From Vibrio tritonius (GTDB taxonomy: Bacteria; Pseudomonadota; Gammaproteobacteria; Enterobacterales; Vibrionaceae), in assembly GCF_001547935.1 (NCBI RefSeq), contig NZ_AP014635.1, positions 2,418,001-2,482,000 of the forward strand: a DNA stretch of 64,000 bases. Reading direction: 5' to 3'. The notes beneath the pieces were generated by a model, which saw only the letters and a list, made by a program, of their open reading frames with translations, ran no database searches and was not told the DNA's origin. This document shows, piece after piece, positions 55,601 to 64,000 of the stretch. The stretch's first letter is position 1; each line of letters opens with the position of its first letter. The position numbers were made by a program, and so were the translations under genes.

Positions 55601-58600
55601 TTACGCGCGCCCATTAAGAACATCGATTAGGTGTTTCGCTTGACGACGAATTTCGTCATCTCCATCAACAATCGCTTCTTCTAGAAGCTTTATCGCACCT
55701 TTATTATCGTTCATTTCAACGTACATTTTGGCGAGATCCAGTTTTCCTGCAGCTTCTGCGTTTAGATCGACATCAACATTAGATATCGCGCCAATCACAT
55801 CAGGAAACTCATTTAAACCGACATCCAATTTGAGATCTTCATCATCTGGATTAAAGCGTTCATCGTCTTCTTCCACTTGAGCCATCAACTCATCGATTGT
55901 CATGTACTTTTTATTCGGTTCATAATTTTCGATGTTTTCTTGTTGGCCCCAATTCTCTTCAGCCACTTCTGGTGATTGATTCTGAATTGTGTCATTCCAT
56001 ACCGCTTCTTCTTCTGCTGGTACGTCATCTGGAATCTCAGCCTGTTGCTCTGGAGTGAGATTAAAACCATTCCAATCTTCTCCTCCCACTTCCAACATAG
56101 CGTCGAGGTCCATACCTGCACTATCAATCGTACGCGCGTCGATAGGCTGGTCAAAACGGAATGGAGCTTGTTCACTTTGCGTTTCATCTAACCAGTTATT
56201 GAGAGATTGTTCTTGGTACTCTTGTTCAATCTCTCCAGCAGATTTTGCAACTTTCTCTTGTGAGGGCTCAGAATCCGCTTCACCAAGCTGATCATTAGAT
56301 AACACTTGTTCGTCATCTAAATCTGCATCATTCGATAGAACATTATTGTCATCCGCTTGAGCGGCATGTTCATCTGACTCGCCAAATGCAGCAGCTAAGG
56401 CATCTTCTTCAGTGAATTCAGGAAGCTCATCCTCACCAACTTCAAAGTCCGCTAATTCAAACTCATCATCTGTAATCGGATCTTCCGTTAAAGTTTCTCC
56501 AGGCTCGTCTGCTACTGAAGCTAATGCATCCTCTTCGGTAAATTCAGGTAACTCTTCATCACCTAATTCAAGATCGCCTAGGTCAAAATCGTCGTCTAAC
56601 GCGAACTCATCTTCCGCTACTTCCGATTCAGCAGGTGCGGCGGTCTCTACTTGCTCTTTAGCCTCAACAGGTGTTTCAGCGATTTCTGCTGGCTCATCTG
56701 CCGCTGCAGCTAATGCATCTTCTTCGGTAAACTCAGGTAACTCTTCATCACCTAATTCAAGATCGCCTAGGTCAAAGTCGTCTAACGCGAATTCATCTTC
56801 CGCGACTTCCGATTCAGCAGGTGCGGCAGGTTCAACTTGCTCTTCTGCTTCAACAGGCGATTCAGCGATTTCTGCTGGCTCATCTGCCGCTGCGGCTAAT
56901 GCATCTTCTTCGGTAAACTCAGGTAGCTCTTCGTCACCTAATTCAAGCTCGCCTAAGTCAAAATCGTCGTCTAACGCGAATTCATCTTCCGCCACTTCCG
57001 ATTCAGCAGGTGCGGCAGGCTCAACTTGCTCTTCTGCTTCAACAGGCGCTTCAGCGATTTCTGCTGGCTCATCTGCCGCTGCAGCTAATGCATCCTCTTC
57101 GGTAAACTCAGGTAACGCTTCATCACCTAATTCAAGCTCGCCTAGGTCAAAATCGTCGTCTAACGCGAATTCATCTTCCGCCACTTCCGATTCAGCTGGT
57201 GCGGCTGGCTCAACTTGCTCTTCTGCTTCCACAGGCGTTTCAGCGATTTCTGCTGGCTCGTCTGCTACTGAAGCTAATGCATCTTCTTCAGTAAATTCAA
57301 GTAACTCTTCATCACCTAATTCAAGCTCGCCTAGGTCAAAATCGTCGTCTAACGCGAATTCATCTTCCGCCACTTCCGATTCAGCAGGTGCGGCAGGCTC
57401 AACTTGCTCTTTAGCCTCAACAGGCGTTTCAGCGATTTCTGCTGGCTCATCTGCCGCTGCAGCTAATGCATCTTCTTCGGTAAACTCAGGTAGCTCTTCG
57501 TCACCTAATTCAAGCTCGCCTAGGTCAAAATCGTCGTCTAACGCGAATTCATCTTCCGCTACTTCCGATTCAGCAGGTGCGGCAGGCTCAACTTGCTCTT
57601 CTGCTTCAACAGGCGCTTCAGCGATTTCTGTTGGCTCATCTGCCGCTGCAGCTAATGCATCCTCTTCGGTAAACTCAGGTAACGCTTCATCACCTAATTC
57701 AAGCTCGCCTAGGTCAAAATCGTCGTCTAACGCGAATTCATCTTCCGCCACTTCCGATTCAGCAGGTGCGGCAGGCTCAACTTGCTCTTTAGCCTCAACA
57801 GGCGCTTCAGCGATTTCTGCTGGCTCATCTGCCGCTGCAGCTAATGCATCTTCTTCGGTAAACTCAGGTAGCTCTTCGTCACCTAATTCAAGCTCGCCTA
57901 GGTCAAAATCGTCGTCTAACGCGAATTCATCTTCCACCACTTCCGATTCAGCAGGTGCGGCAGGCTCAACTTCCTCTTCCGCTTCCACAGGCGCTTCAGC
58001 CACATCTTCCAGTGGTTCAGGAATAACTTGTTCATCTTCAACAACGCTAGGAGTGTCTACCTCATCCAGTTCAACTCCGTCCGGAGCAACTTCATCTTCT
58101 TGTTGTTCCTCGGGCTGTTGATGAGCAAGGACTGACTCTTCTTCATGCTCTATTTCAGGCGAAGATTCTGCGTCTTCCTCCGCATCAGAATCCAAATCAA
58201 CTTGCGGTTCAAGAGTTTCCAATTCTGGCTGAGGTTGGCTCTCGCTCTCTTCTAATTCGTCTCGGTCACTGTTTTCAGGCAGCTCTTGCTCAGCCAAATC
58301 AAAGATGGCATCTTCTTCAAGAGGCGCGATTTCGTCCTCGTCATCGATTAACCAATCGTCTGCTTGAGGGACACCAAATTCGTTGGCCACCGGCTCTGGT
58401 GTACTAGAATCCGTCCCTTCAATTTCAGGATTGAAATCAAACTCATCATCTGAACGAGCCTGTTCTGAATCCGCGGCAAAATCAAACTCACCTAGCAGTG
58501 GATCTTGCTCGGGAACGTTACTAATCAAATCATCAATAAAGTGTTCGCTATCAAAAGGCTCTTCTGGATCTTCTGATTCTTCTAATTGTTCCGGCTCTTC

Positions 58601-60694
58601 TTGTTCTGCCGTCGATTGTTCAATCTCAAGCAATTCATCAAACAGATCTACGCCATCGGTATCCTCACCCGCTTCCGGAGACTCTTTCTCCATCGCCAAG
58701 AGATCAGGATCTTCGGCCAAATTCAAATCATTACTAGAAGACTCTTCATCAATAAACTCATCTAAAAGCTCAATACTGTCATCGGATAGATCGAAATCCT
58801 CTTCCGCATCATCTTCATTTAGAAGCTCATCAAGTGTCTCGCCGGTCTCGAGCTTGGCGAGAAGATCATCATCCTCTTCAGCATGCTGTAGATCTTCCGG
58901 CTCTTGTAATAGCTCATCAAGCAGTGCGACACTATCATCTTCTACGATTGGCGCATCTGAGCCACCAGCTTCTTCATCAAGTAACTGATTTAGTAACTCC
59001 TCTTCCTCAGATGTTGCCAATTCAGCACTTAATTCACTTTCATCAAGAGCTTCTTTTTCTAACGTCTCAAGATCTGCTTGTGATTCTATGTTGTCGAATA
59101 ACGAATCTAATTCATCGTCAGACGCTAAGCTGTCACTTAAGTCGAGATCGTTATCATCATCTAATGCAACTTCGCCTAAATCCAATTCATTGGTAGTAGC
59201 TGCATCATCGTCGTCAAGGAAAGAGCTAAAGTCGACCTCTTCATCACTTGGGTCACTCTCTCCGCTTGCTAGTAATTCATCAAGCAGAGATTGATCCAAT
59301 GAGTCGGAGTCTAAATCTTCTCCCTCATCCGTATCACCAGCTAACAGGTCTTCAATGTCATCTTGAGATATTGCTGAATTATCATCGTCATCGGATAGGT
59401 CGAAAATATCTGAACCAGCCTCATCAGCTTCTTCATCCAGCGTACGCTGCATTTCATCCAAACCAATTGCAGGTTCATCTTCTAGAACAGAATTCGACAA
59501 GTCATCATCAAGGTCGCCATCATCACCAATTCCGGCAAAGAGGTCTTCCCCGTCTTCATCCCCTAAATCAAAGTCAATGTCATCAGTACTCAGCTCAGAG
59601 AGCAGGTCTTCCTCTTCGTTCTCATCCGTTACTGAATCATCAAAGAGCGCTTCTTCTCCAAGATCATCTGAATCACCGAACAAATCTTCATCCAACTTGA
59701 GATCATCATCATCCATATCCATTGGTTCATCACCAAGGGTAATTGGCTCATCAGTGACGGGAGCTGGCTGCTCAAGTATTTCTGTTTCTTCTTCTTTTTT
59801 ACCTGCACGACGATTCAGCAGCATCACAATCAGTAACGCAATAAGTACGCCAGGGATAAGTGCCAAACCGGCCACCAGCCAAGTATTGGATAACAAACGA
59901 TCCATTGACGACGGTGCTAAACGAGCCGCTTCTTCTCGCTTCAGTTTTTCCTCTGCTAGCAGTTTTTCAACTTCGCTACGAATACGGTTTTCATCACCTA
60001 ACTGCTGTTTTAGATCGGTCACTTCTGTTTGAACATCGCTGAGCATTAGGCGTAAACGATGGTTCTTTTCTTCCAGAGCCAACAATTCACTTTGAGAGCT
60101 TGTGAGTTCTTTTTGTAAAATGGCCGCTTCTTTATTCGCAGTATTTTCAACTTGAGTTTGAGTTGACGCAGCTTTTGTCGTGGTATCAACTGCACTTTTT
60201 GGTGTTTGTGTTACTGGCGTTGACGGCGCAGTCGTTGGTGCCGGAGTCCTCGTCTCATTTGCTAAGCGAGCTTGATGCGCTTGCATTACACGCACCGCTT
60301 CTTGAGTCGTTGCTCTTTGGACTTGAGCTAATGATGGAATCCGTAAAGTACTCCCCGGTATCAGGGTGTGGATATTCTGATTTTCAAACGCTTGAGGATT
60401 AAGACGATAAATCGCTAGGAGCGTCTGTTGAACAGACACTCGAGTTGAAGGTCGTAACTCTGTCGCAATTGACCATAAAGTATCTCTGGCCGTCGTTGGA
60501 CCAAAAAATCGAGCTGGCTGATTTTCAGCAGCGACAGCTTGCGTATTACGCACGACTTCACTGTTATATTGAGGGGCTGATTGAACTTGGCCTGACGGCC
60601 CGAGAAGACGAATCCCCTCCGCACTCACAACAGAAGTCTGAGTCACGGCTGCTACTGCAACGGGCAATAGCAAACGCTTAAAAAATTGACGCAT
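55601..60694 (-). CDS. fimV: FimV/HubP-type polar landmark protein with acidic repeats
   Basis: FimV/HubP homologues organise the cell pole in vibrios and pseudomonads (chromosome origin, chemotaxis, flagellum or pilus machinery). This 1697-aa protein has a signal peptide (about residues 1-26), then EGIRLLGPSGQ. A LysM-like domain lies at about residues 70-125 (DTLWSIATELRP...IPGSTLRIPS), a coiled coil at 190-250 and one TM helix near 275-297. A very acidic cytoplasmic region of over 1200 residues follows, and the C-terminal FimV/TPR domain ends KAIKLLEEAIVDGDDEIRRQ-like. Eight near-identical 63-residue repeats lie in the acidic part. The ATG at 60694 is chosen because it starts the signal peptide. 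Confidence 0.93.
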   Translation of the reverse strand: MRQFFKRLLLPVAVAAVTQTSVVSAEGIRLLGPSGQVQSAPQYNSEVVRNTQAVAAENQPARFFGPTTARDTLWSIATELRPSTRVSVQQTLLAIYRLNPQAFENQNIHTLIPGSTLRIPSLAQVQRATTQEAVRVMQAHQARLANETRTPAPTTAPSTPVTQTPKSAVDTTTKAASTQTQVENTANKEAAILQKELTSSQSELLALEEKNHRLRLMLSDVQTEVTDLKQQLGDENRIRSEVEKLLAEEKLKREEAARLAPSSMDRLLSNTWLVAGLALIPGVLIALLIVMLLNRRAGKKEEETEILEQPAPVTDEPITLGDEPMDMDDDDLKLDEDLFGDSDDLGEEALFDDSVTDENEEEDLLSELSTDDIDFDLGDEDGEDLFAGIGDDGDLDDDLSNSVLEDEPAIGLDEMQRTLDEEADEAGSDIFDLSDDDDNSAISQDDIEDLLAGDTDEGEDLDSDSLDQSLLDELLASGESDPSDEEVDFSSFLDDDDAATTNELDLGEVALDDDNDLDLSDSLASDDELDSLFDNIESQADLETLEKEALDESELSAELATSEEEELLNQLLDEEAGGSDAPIVEDDSVALLDELLQEPEDLQHAEEDDDLLAKLETGETLDELLNEDDAEEDFDLSDDSIELLDEFIDEESSSNDLNLAEDPDLLAMEKESPEAGEDTDGVDLFDELLEIEQSTAEQEEPEQLEESEDPEEPFDSEHFIDDLISNVPEQDPLLGEFDFAADSEQARSDDEFDFNPEIEGTDSSTPEPVANEFGVPQADDWLIDDEDEIAPLEEDAIFDLAEQELPENSDRDELEESESQPQPELETLEPQVDLDSDAEEDAESSPEIEHEEESVLAHQQPEEQQEDEVAPDGVELDEVDTPSVVEDEQVIPEPLEDVAEAPVEAEEEVEPAAPAESEVVEDEFALDDDFDLGELELGDEELPEFTEEDALAAAADEPAEIAEAPVEAKEQVEPAAPAESEVAEDEFALDDDFDLGELELGDEALPEFTEEDALAAAADEPTEIAEAPVEAEEQVEPAAPAESEVAEDEFALDDDFDLGELELGDEELPEFTEEDALAAAADEPAEIAETPVEAKEQVEPAAPAESEVAEDEFALDDDFDLGELELGDEELLEFTEEDALASVADEPAEIAETPVEAEEQVEPAAPAESEVAEDEFALDDDFDLGELELGDEALPEFTEEDALAAAADEPAEIAEAPVEAEEQVEPAAPAESEVAEDEFALDDDFDLGELELGDEELPEFTEEDALAAAADEPAEIAESPVEAEEQVEPAAPAESEVAEDEFALDDFDLGDLELGDEELPEFTEEDALAAAADEPAEIAETPVEAKEQVETAAPAESEVAEDEFALDDDFDLGDLELGDEELPEFTEEDALASVADEPGETLTEDPITDDEFELADFEVGEDELPEFTEEDALAAAFGESDEHAAQADDNNVLSNDADLDDEQVLSNDQLGEADSEPSQEKVAKSAGEIEQEYQEQSLNNWLDETQSEQAPFRFDQPIDARTIDSAGMDLDAMLEVGGEDWNGFNLTPEQQAEIPDDVPAEEEAVWNDTIQNQSPEVAEENWGQQENIENYEPNKKYMTIDELMAQVEEDDERFNPDDEDLKLDVGLNEFPDVIGAISNVDVDLNAEAAGKLDLAKMYVEMNDNKGAIKLLEEAIVDGDDEIRRQAKHLIDVLNGRA
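56503..57984 (-). repeat. Eight tandem 189-bp repeats within fimV
   Basis: Eight units of 63 codons (one of 62) encode EQVEPAAPAESEVAEDEFAL, then DDDFDLGELELGDEELPEF, then TEEDALAAAADEPAEIAE and a short PVEAE/K linker. A ninth, decayed unit follows (DEFELADFEVGEDELPEFTE). DNA identity between units is very high, with variants (GDEAL/GDEEL, AEAP/AETP) distributed in mosaic fashion, which suggests gene conversion. Confidence 0.95.
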
Positions 60695-60875
60695 ATAAGG
60701 CTCAGCTATGTGCTTGGATAAATTAAAATGAGATCTGTTAAATATATCGGAATCATGGGACAAAACTACAGAAAGAAACGCAAAAAATGTGTGTAGCTAC
60801 TAATAATCGCATAAATCTCACACTAATTTGTTTCAAACGTCCACCTGACCTACAACAGCGTATGTAATCTTGAAA

Positions 60876-60906
60876 CAAAAATAAAGCCAGCATTAACGCT
60901 GGCTTT
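60876..60906 (-). terminator. Terminator of glnS
   Basis: The stem AGCCAGC/GCTGGCT (60885-60904) is followed on the minus strand by TTATTTTTG, 23 nt after the glnS stop. Confidence 0.8.
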
Positions 60907-60928
60907 AACATTTTCTTACTGCAACAGG

Positions 60929-62599
60929 TTACGCTGCATCAATTTTGGCCCAAGTATCACGCAGACCAACTGTGCGGTTGAAGACCAAAGCATCGGCTTT
61001 AGAATCTTTGTTATCTGCGCAGAAGTAACCAATTCGTTCAAACTGATAACCAAACTCAGGTTTTGCTTCCGCAAGGCTTGGTTCGACAAAACCTTGAACT
61101 TTAACCAATGATTCAGGGTTAATCGTATCAGCAAAGTTCGCCGCTGCAGCAGGGTTAGGTACAGTAAACAAACGTTCGTAAAGACGAATTTCAGCAGGAA
61201 GTGCTTTAGCAACAGATACCCAATGAATAACACCTTTCACTTTACGACCATCCGCAGGGTTAGCACCTAGTGTGTCGGCATCGTACGTACAGTAAATAGT
61301 GGTGATATTACCTTGCTCATCTTTCTCGATGCGCTCAGCTTTGATCACGTATGCACCACGTAGACGCACTTCTTTGCCTAAAACCAAACGTTTGTATTTT
61401 TTGTTTGCTTCTTCGCGGAAGTCGTCACGCTCAATCCAAACCTCACGAGTGAATGGCACTTCGCGATCGCCCATTTCAGGCTTATTTGGATGGTTATGGA
61501 TGTTTAGCATCTCAACTTTATCGGCATCGTAGTTTTCAATAACGATTTTAACTGGATCTAGCACAGCCATTGCGCGTGGAGCACGTTCATTTAGGTCATC
61601 ACGAATACAAGATTCCAGTGAGCCGTACTCAATCATGTTGTCTTGTTTAGTAACACCAATACGCTTACAGAACTCTCGCATAGACTCTGGAGTAAAACCT
61701 CGACGACGTAGGCCAGAAATCGTTGGCATACGAGGATCATCCCAGCCGTTAACCAATTTTTCAGTCACCAACTGGTTAAGCTTACGCTTAGACATCACTG
61801 TGTATTCTAGGTTTAGACGACTGAATTCGTACTGACGGGGATGACAATCAATCGAGATATTGTCTAAAACCCAATCGTAAAGACGACGGTTATCTTGGAA
61901 CTCTAGTGTACACAAAGAGTGAGTAATGCCTTCCAACGCATCTGAAATACAGTGAGTAAAATCGTACATTGGGTAAATGCACCATTTATCACCGGTTTGA
62001 TGATGGTCAGCAAAACGAACGCGGTAAAGAACTGGATCACGTAAAACGATAAAAGAAGAAGCCATATCGATTTTTGCACGCAAACATGCCGTACCTTCAG
62101 CAAAACCACCTGTACGCATTTTTTCAAACAACGCGAGGTTTTCTTCTACGCTACGGTCGCGGTATGGACTGTGTTTACCTGGTTCAGTTAATGAACCACG
62201 GTACTCACGAATCTGCTCAGGACTTAGCTCTTCAACATACGCTAAGCCTTTGTTAATCAATTCAACTGCATATTCGTATAGCTTATCAAAGTAATCAGAA
62301 GAGTAATGAGGCTCTCCAGACCATTCAAAGCCTAACCATTTTACATCTTGTTTAATCGACTCAACGTATTCGAGATCTTCTTTTTCTGGGTTAGTGTCAT
62401 CAAAACGAAGGTTACACTGTCCCTGATAGTCCTGAGCAATACCAAAGTTCAAACAGATAGATTTAGCGTGCCCAATATGCAGATAACCATTTGGTTCTGG
62501 TGGGAAACGAGTATGCACGCTATTGTGTTTACCATCCGCTAAATCTTTGTCGATGATTTGGCGAATGAAGTTCGATGGACGAGCCTCAGCTTCACTCAT
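60929..62599 (-). CDS. glnS: Glutaminyl-tRNA synthetase
   Basis: This class I synthetase has 556 aa (E. coli has 554). The HIGH motif is [15 protein letters not shown] near residue 40 and the KMSKS-type motif is [12 protein letters not shown] near residue 268. A C-terminal anticodon-binding beta-barrel is present. The N-terminus [20 protein letters not shown] is typical. It lies beside nagE, as in other Vibrio and enteric genomes. Confidence 0.97.
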   Translation of the reverse strand: MSEAEARPSNFIRQIIDKDLADGKHNSVHTRFPPEPNGYLHIGHAKSICLNFGIAQDYQGQCNLRFDDTNPEKEDLEYVESIKQDVKWLGFEWSGEPHYSSDYFDKLYEYAVELINKGLAYVEELSPEQIREYRGSLTEPGKHSPYRDRSVEENLALFEKMRTGGFAEGTACLRAKIDMASSFIVLRDPVLYRVRFADHHQTGDKWCIYPMYDFTHCISDALEGITHSLCTLEFQDNRRLYDWVLDNISIDCHPRQYEFSRLNLEYTVMSKRKLNQLVTEKLVNGWDDPRMPTISGLRRRGFTPESMREFCKRIGVTKQDNMIEYGSLESCIRDDLNERAPRAMAVLDPVKIVIENYDADKVEMLNIHNHPNKPEMGDREVPFTREVWIERDDFREEANKKYKRLVLGKEVRLRGAYVIKAERIEKDEQGNITTIYCTYDADTLGANPADGRKVKGVIHWVSVAKALPAEIRLYERLFTVPNPAAAANFADTINPESLVKVQGFVEPSLAEAKPEFGYQFERIGYFCADNKDSKADALVFNRTVGLRDTWAKIDAA

Positions 62600-62795
62600 C
62601 TATAGCACCTCTAGTTTATTTAGTATTGTCAGTATGAAAAATTTCTTCGTGCGGTTTAGCCAATTTAACTGGCTTTCTACTCACATCAAAGATTATTGCA
62701 GCTAATGATCCACAATTATGAAGTATTGCACAATAAAAAGTGCGGCTTTCTTATGATTATTTATCGTTACTGGTCGAATATCCTACATCCCAGCG

Positions 62796-62821
62796 ACAAA
62801 AAGCCCTCCAAAAGGAGGGCT
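62796..62821 (-). terminator. Terminator of nagE
   Basis: The perfect stem AGCCCTCC/GGAGGGCT (62802-62821) is followed by TTTTT on the minus strand, 22 nt after the nagE stop. Confidence 0.9.
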
Positions 62822-62843
62822 GAATAGTATGCTTGATTGCTCG

Positions 62844-64000
62844 TTATGGCAATGTCACATTAGATAAGTCTTCATTTGGATCAATAGATTTCATCTCACC
62901 AGCCACAATTTCAGCTAGTGGGCCAAGCACCACTTGAAGATTGTTATTACCTAATTTCACCACGCCCATCGCACCTAACGATTTCAATGTTTGTTCATCA
63001 ATAACGCTCATGTCGTTCACGGTCAAACGCAAGCGTGTAATACACGCATCGATATTTGCTAGGTTTTCATGGCCGCCAAGTGCTTTAAGATACTGTTTTG
63101 CTAAACCATCTTTGGACTGTTTAGCAACCGAAGCTGATGACTCCGATGCAGTATCATCTTCACGGCCTGGCGTTTTCAACTTAAATACTTTGATAGCAAA
63201 CGAGAACGTAACAAAGTAGATGAAGAAGAATACAATACCGATAACCAATAAAGTGACAGGCTTAGTCGCTAGACCCCAGTTAAGTACAAAGTCAATTAAA
63301 CCGGCTGAGAAACCAAATCCATCTAACGTGCCAAACATATTGGCGACCACGAGAGAAAGACCAGTAAACACAGCATGCAATGCATAGAGCGCTGGAGCTA
63401 AGAAAACAAATAGAAACTCTAGCGGCTCTGTAATACCCGTTAGGAACGCACAGAAAGCCACAGAAAATAACACACCACCCACTTGGCTGCGTTTCTCTGC
63501 TGGCGCTGCTAGATACATTGCCAATGCCGCACCAGGCAGACCAAACATCATTACAGGGAAGAAACCATTCATGAATTTACCAGCACTTAAATCACCGCCA
63601 AAGAAGCGGTTTAAGTCACCGGTTTTCACGGTTTCGGTCACTTGATTCACCACAGCGGTCACTTCTGGCGTCACGACATTATTAAATTGGAAAGTATGTT
63701 CCTGACCAGCCACTAGCGATTTCGCCAACGTTGGGTCTACACACAACTTAGTCAATGCTGGTAGCGCCTGCCCCATTGAATGAGCACCAGAAACCAACAC
63801 TTCCTGACAGCTGCCCATACCAAACCAGAAATAAGAGTTCAGTACATGGTGTAATCCCACCGGAATCAAGGCTCGGTTTAACAAGCCGTATGCAAACTCA
63901 CCAATAGAACCAGAGTTAGCGATACCATGCGCCAAACTGTCTAGACCCGACTGAATGCTAGGCCAAATTTGTCCCAAAATTGCACCCGCGATAACAGAAA
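62844..64000 (-). CDS. nagE: PTS N-acetylglucosamine transporter, IICB part (5'-truncated by window)
   Basis: The reading frame is open through the right edge, so the N-terminal membrane helices are outside the window. The visible 385 codons contain the rest of the EIIC membrane domain (VGLHHVLNSYFWFGMG and the substrate-site FLTGITEPLEFLFVF). The C-terminal EIIB domain has the phosphorylatable Cys in NIDACITRLRLTV. No EIIA domain follows, so IIA must come from elsewhere (for example the glucose IIA), as for NagE of vibrios. Uptake of N-acetylglucosamine fits chitin use by marine vibrios. Confidence 0.92.
   Translation of the reverse strand, partial: SVIAGAILGQIWPSIQSGLDSLAHGIANSGSIGEFAYGLLNRALIPVGLHHVLNSYFWFGMGSCQEVLVSGAHSMGQALPALTKLCVDPTLAKSLVAGQEHTFQFNNVVTPEVTAVVNQVTETVKTGDLNRFFGGDLSAGKFMNGFFPVMMFGLPGAALAMYLAAPAEKRSQVGGVLFSVAFCAFLTGITEPLEFLFVFLAPALYALHAVFTGLSLVVANMFGTLDGFGFSAGLIDFVLNWGLATKPVTLLVIGIVFFFIYFVTFSFAIKVFKLKTPGREDDTASESSASVAKQSKDGLAKQYLKALGGHENLANIDACITRLRLTVNDMSVIDEQTLKSLGAMGVVKLGNNNLQVVLGPLAEIVAGEMKSIDPNEDLSNVTLP

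Noticed and set aside
56412..58121. Long Ser-rich open frame antisense to fimV (569 codons, plus strand)
   Set aside because: It mirrors the acidic repeat array: GAA/GAT-rich codons give Ser/Asn-rich antisense codons with few stops. It has no ribosome-binding site and no plausible protein composition.

Overview
The window reads as an ordinary stretch of the large chromosome of a Vibrio (Gammaproteobacteria). The evidence is the LuxU-LuxO-Qrr1 quorum-sensing block, the sodium-motor protein MotY, a six-gene Rnf/Rsx electron-transport operon, FadI/FadJ/FadL, and a gene order from recR to nagE that I recognise as Vibrio-like. The species cannot be fixed from the sequence alone. There is no prophage, integron, CRISPR array or insertion sequence. 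The mobile component is a 266-bp palindromic MITE-like repeat with two full copies and several remnants.

Layout. 1-5.1 kb (minus): recR (cut by the window edge), ybaB, dnaX (with a programmed frameshift site), apt, ybaN and an RssB-type response regulator. 5.3-6.8 kb: a LysR regulator converging on a YdjA-like nitroreductase. 7-12.7 kb: fatty-acid use, with the fadIJ operon behind a FadR-type operator and an FadL porin. The 1-kb gap between them holds a strong candidate for an anaerobically activated small RNA. 12.8-25.5 kb: a low-molecular-weight phosphatase, cobO, an AsmA protein, udk, apbC/mrp, metG, an uncharacterised membrane-anchored protein, udp, and a ZntA-type metal ATPase with a MerR-type promoter. 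25.5-29 kb: a CBS-pair protein and moaABCDE, preceded by a probable molybdenum-cofactor riboswitch. 29-34 kb: yvcK, luxU, luxO, qrr1 with its sigma-54 promoter, and uvrB.

34.1-38 kb: an AT-rich gap with a DnaA-box pair, then tRNA-Asn and a small cassette (OmpR-type regulator, histidine kinase, outer-membrane beta-barrel). 38-45.5 kb: rsxABCDGE, nth and gloA; RsxC carries a near-perfect tandem repeat. 45.6-49.5 kb: a Fur-box-linked small protein, motY with a sigma-54-type promoter, rnt and a NhaC-type transporter. 49.6-60.7 kb (minus): purF, cvpA (PurR box), dedD, folC, accD, truA and a giant acidic repeat-bearing FimV. 60.9-64 kb: glnS and the 3' part of nagE.

The genes are mostly housekeeping. 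The parts most worth attention are the regulatory and non-coding ones: the structured RNA at 10745-10908, Qrr1, the MITE that now supplies the zntA stop codon, the two protein-coding tandem repeat arrays, and the two-component/porin cassette beside tRNA-Asn.
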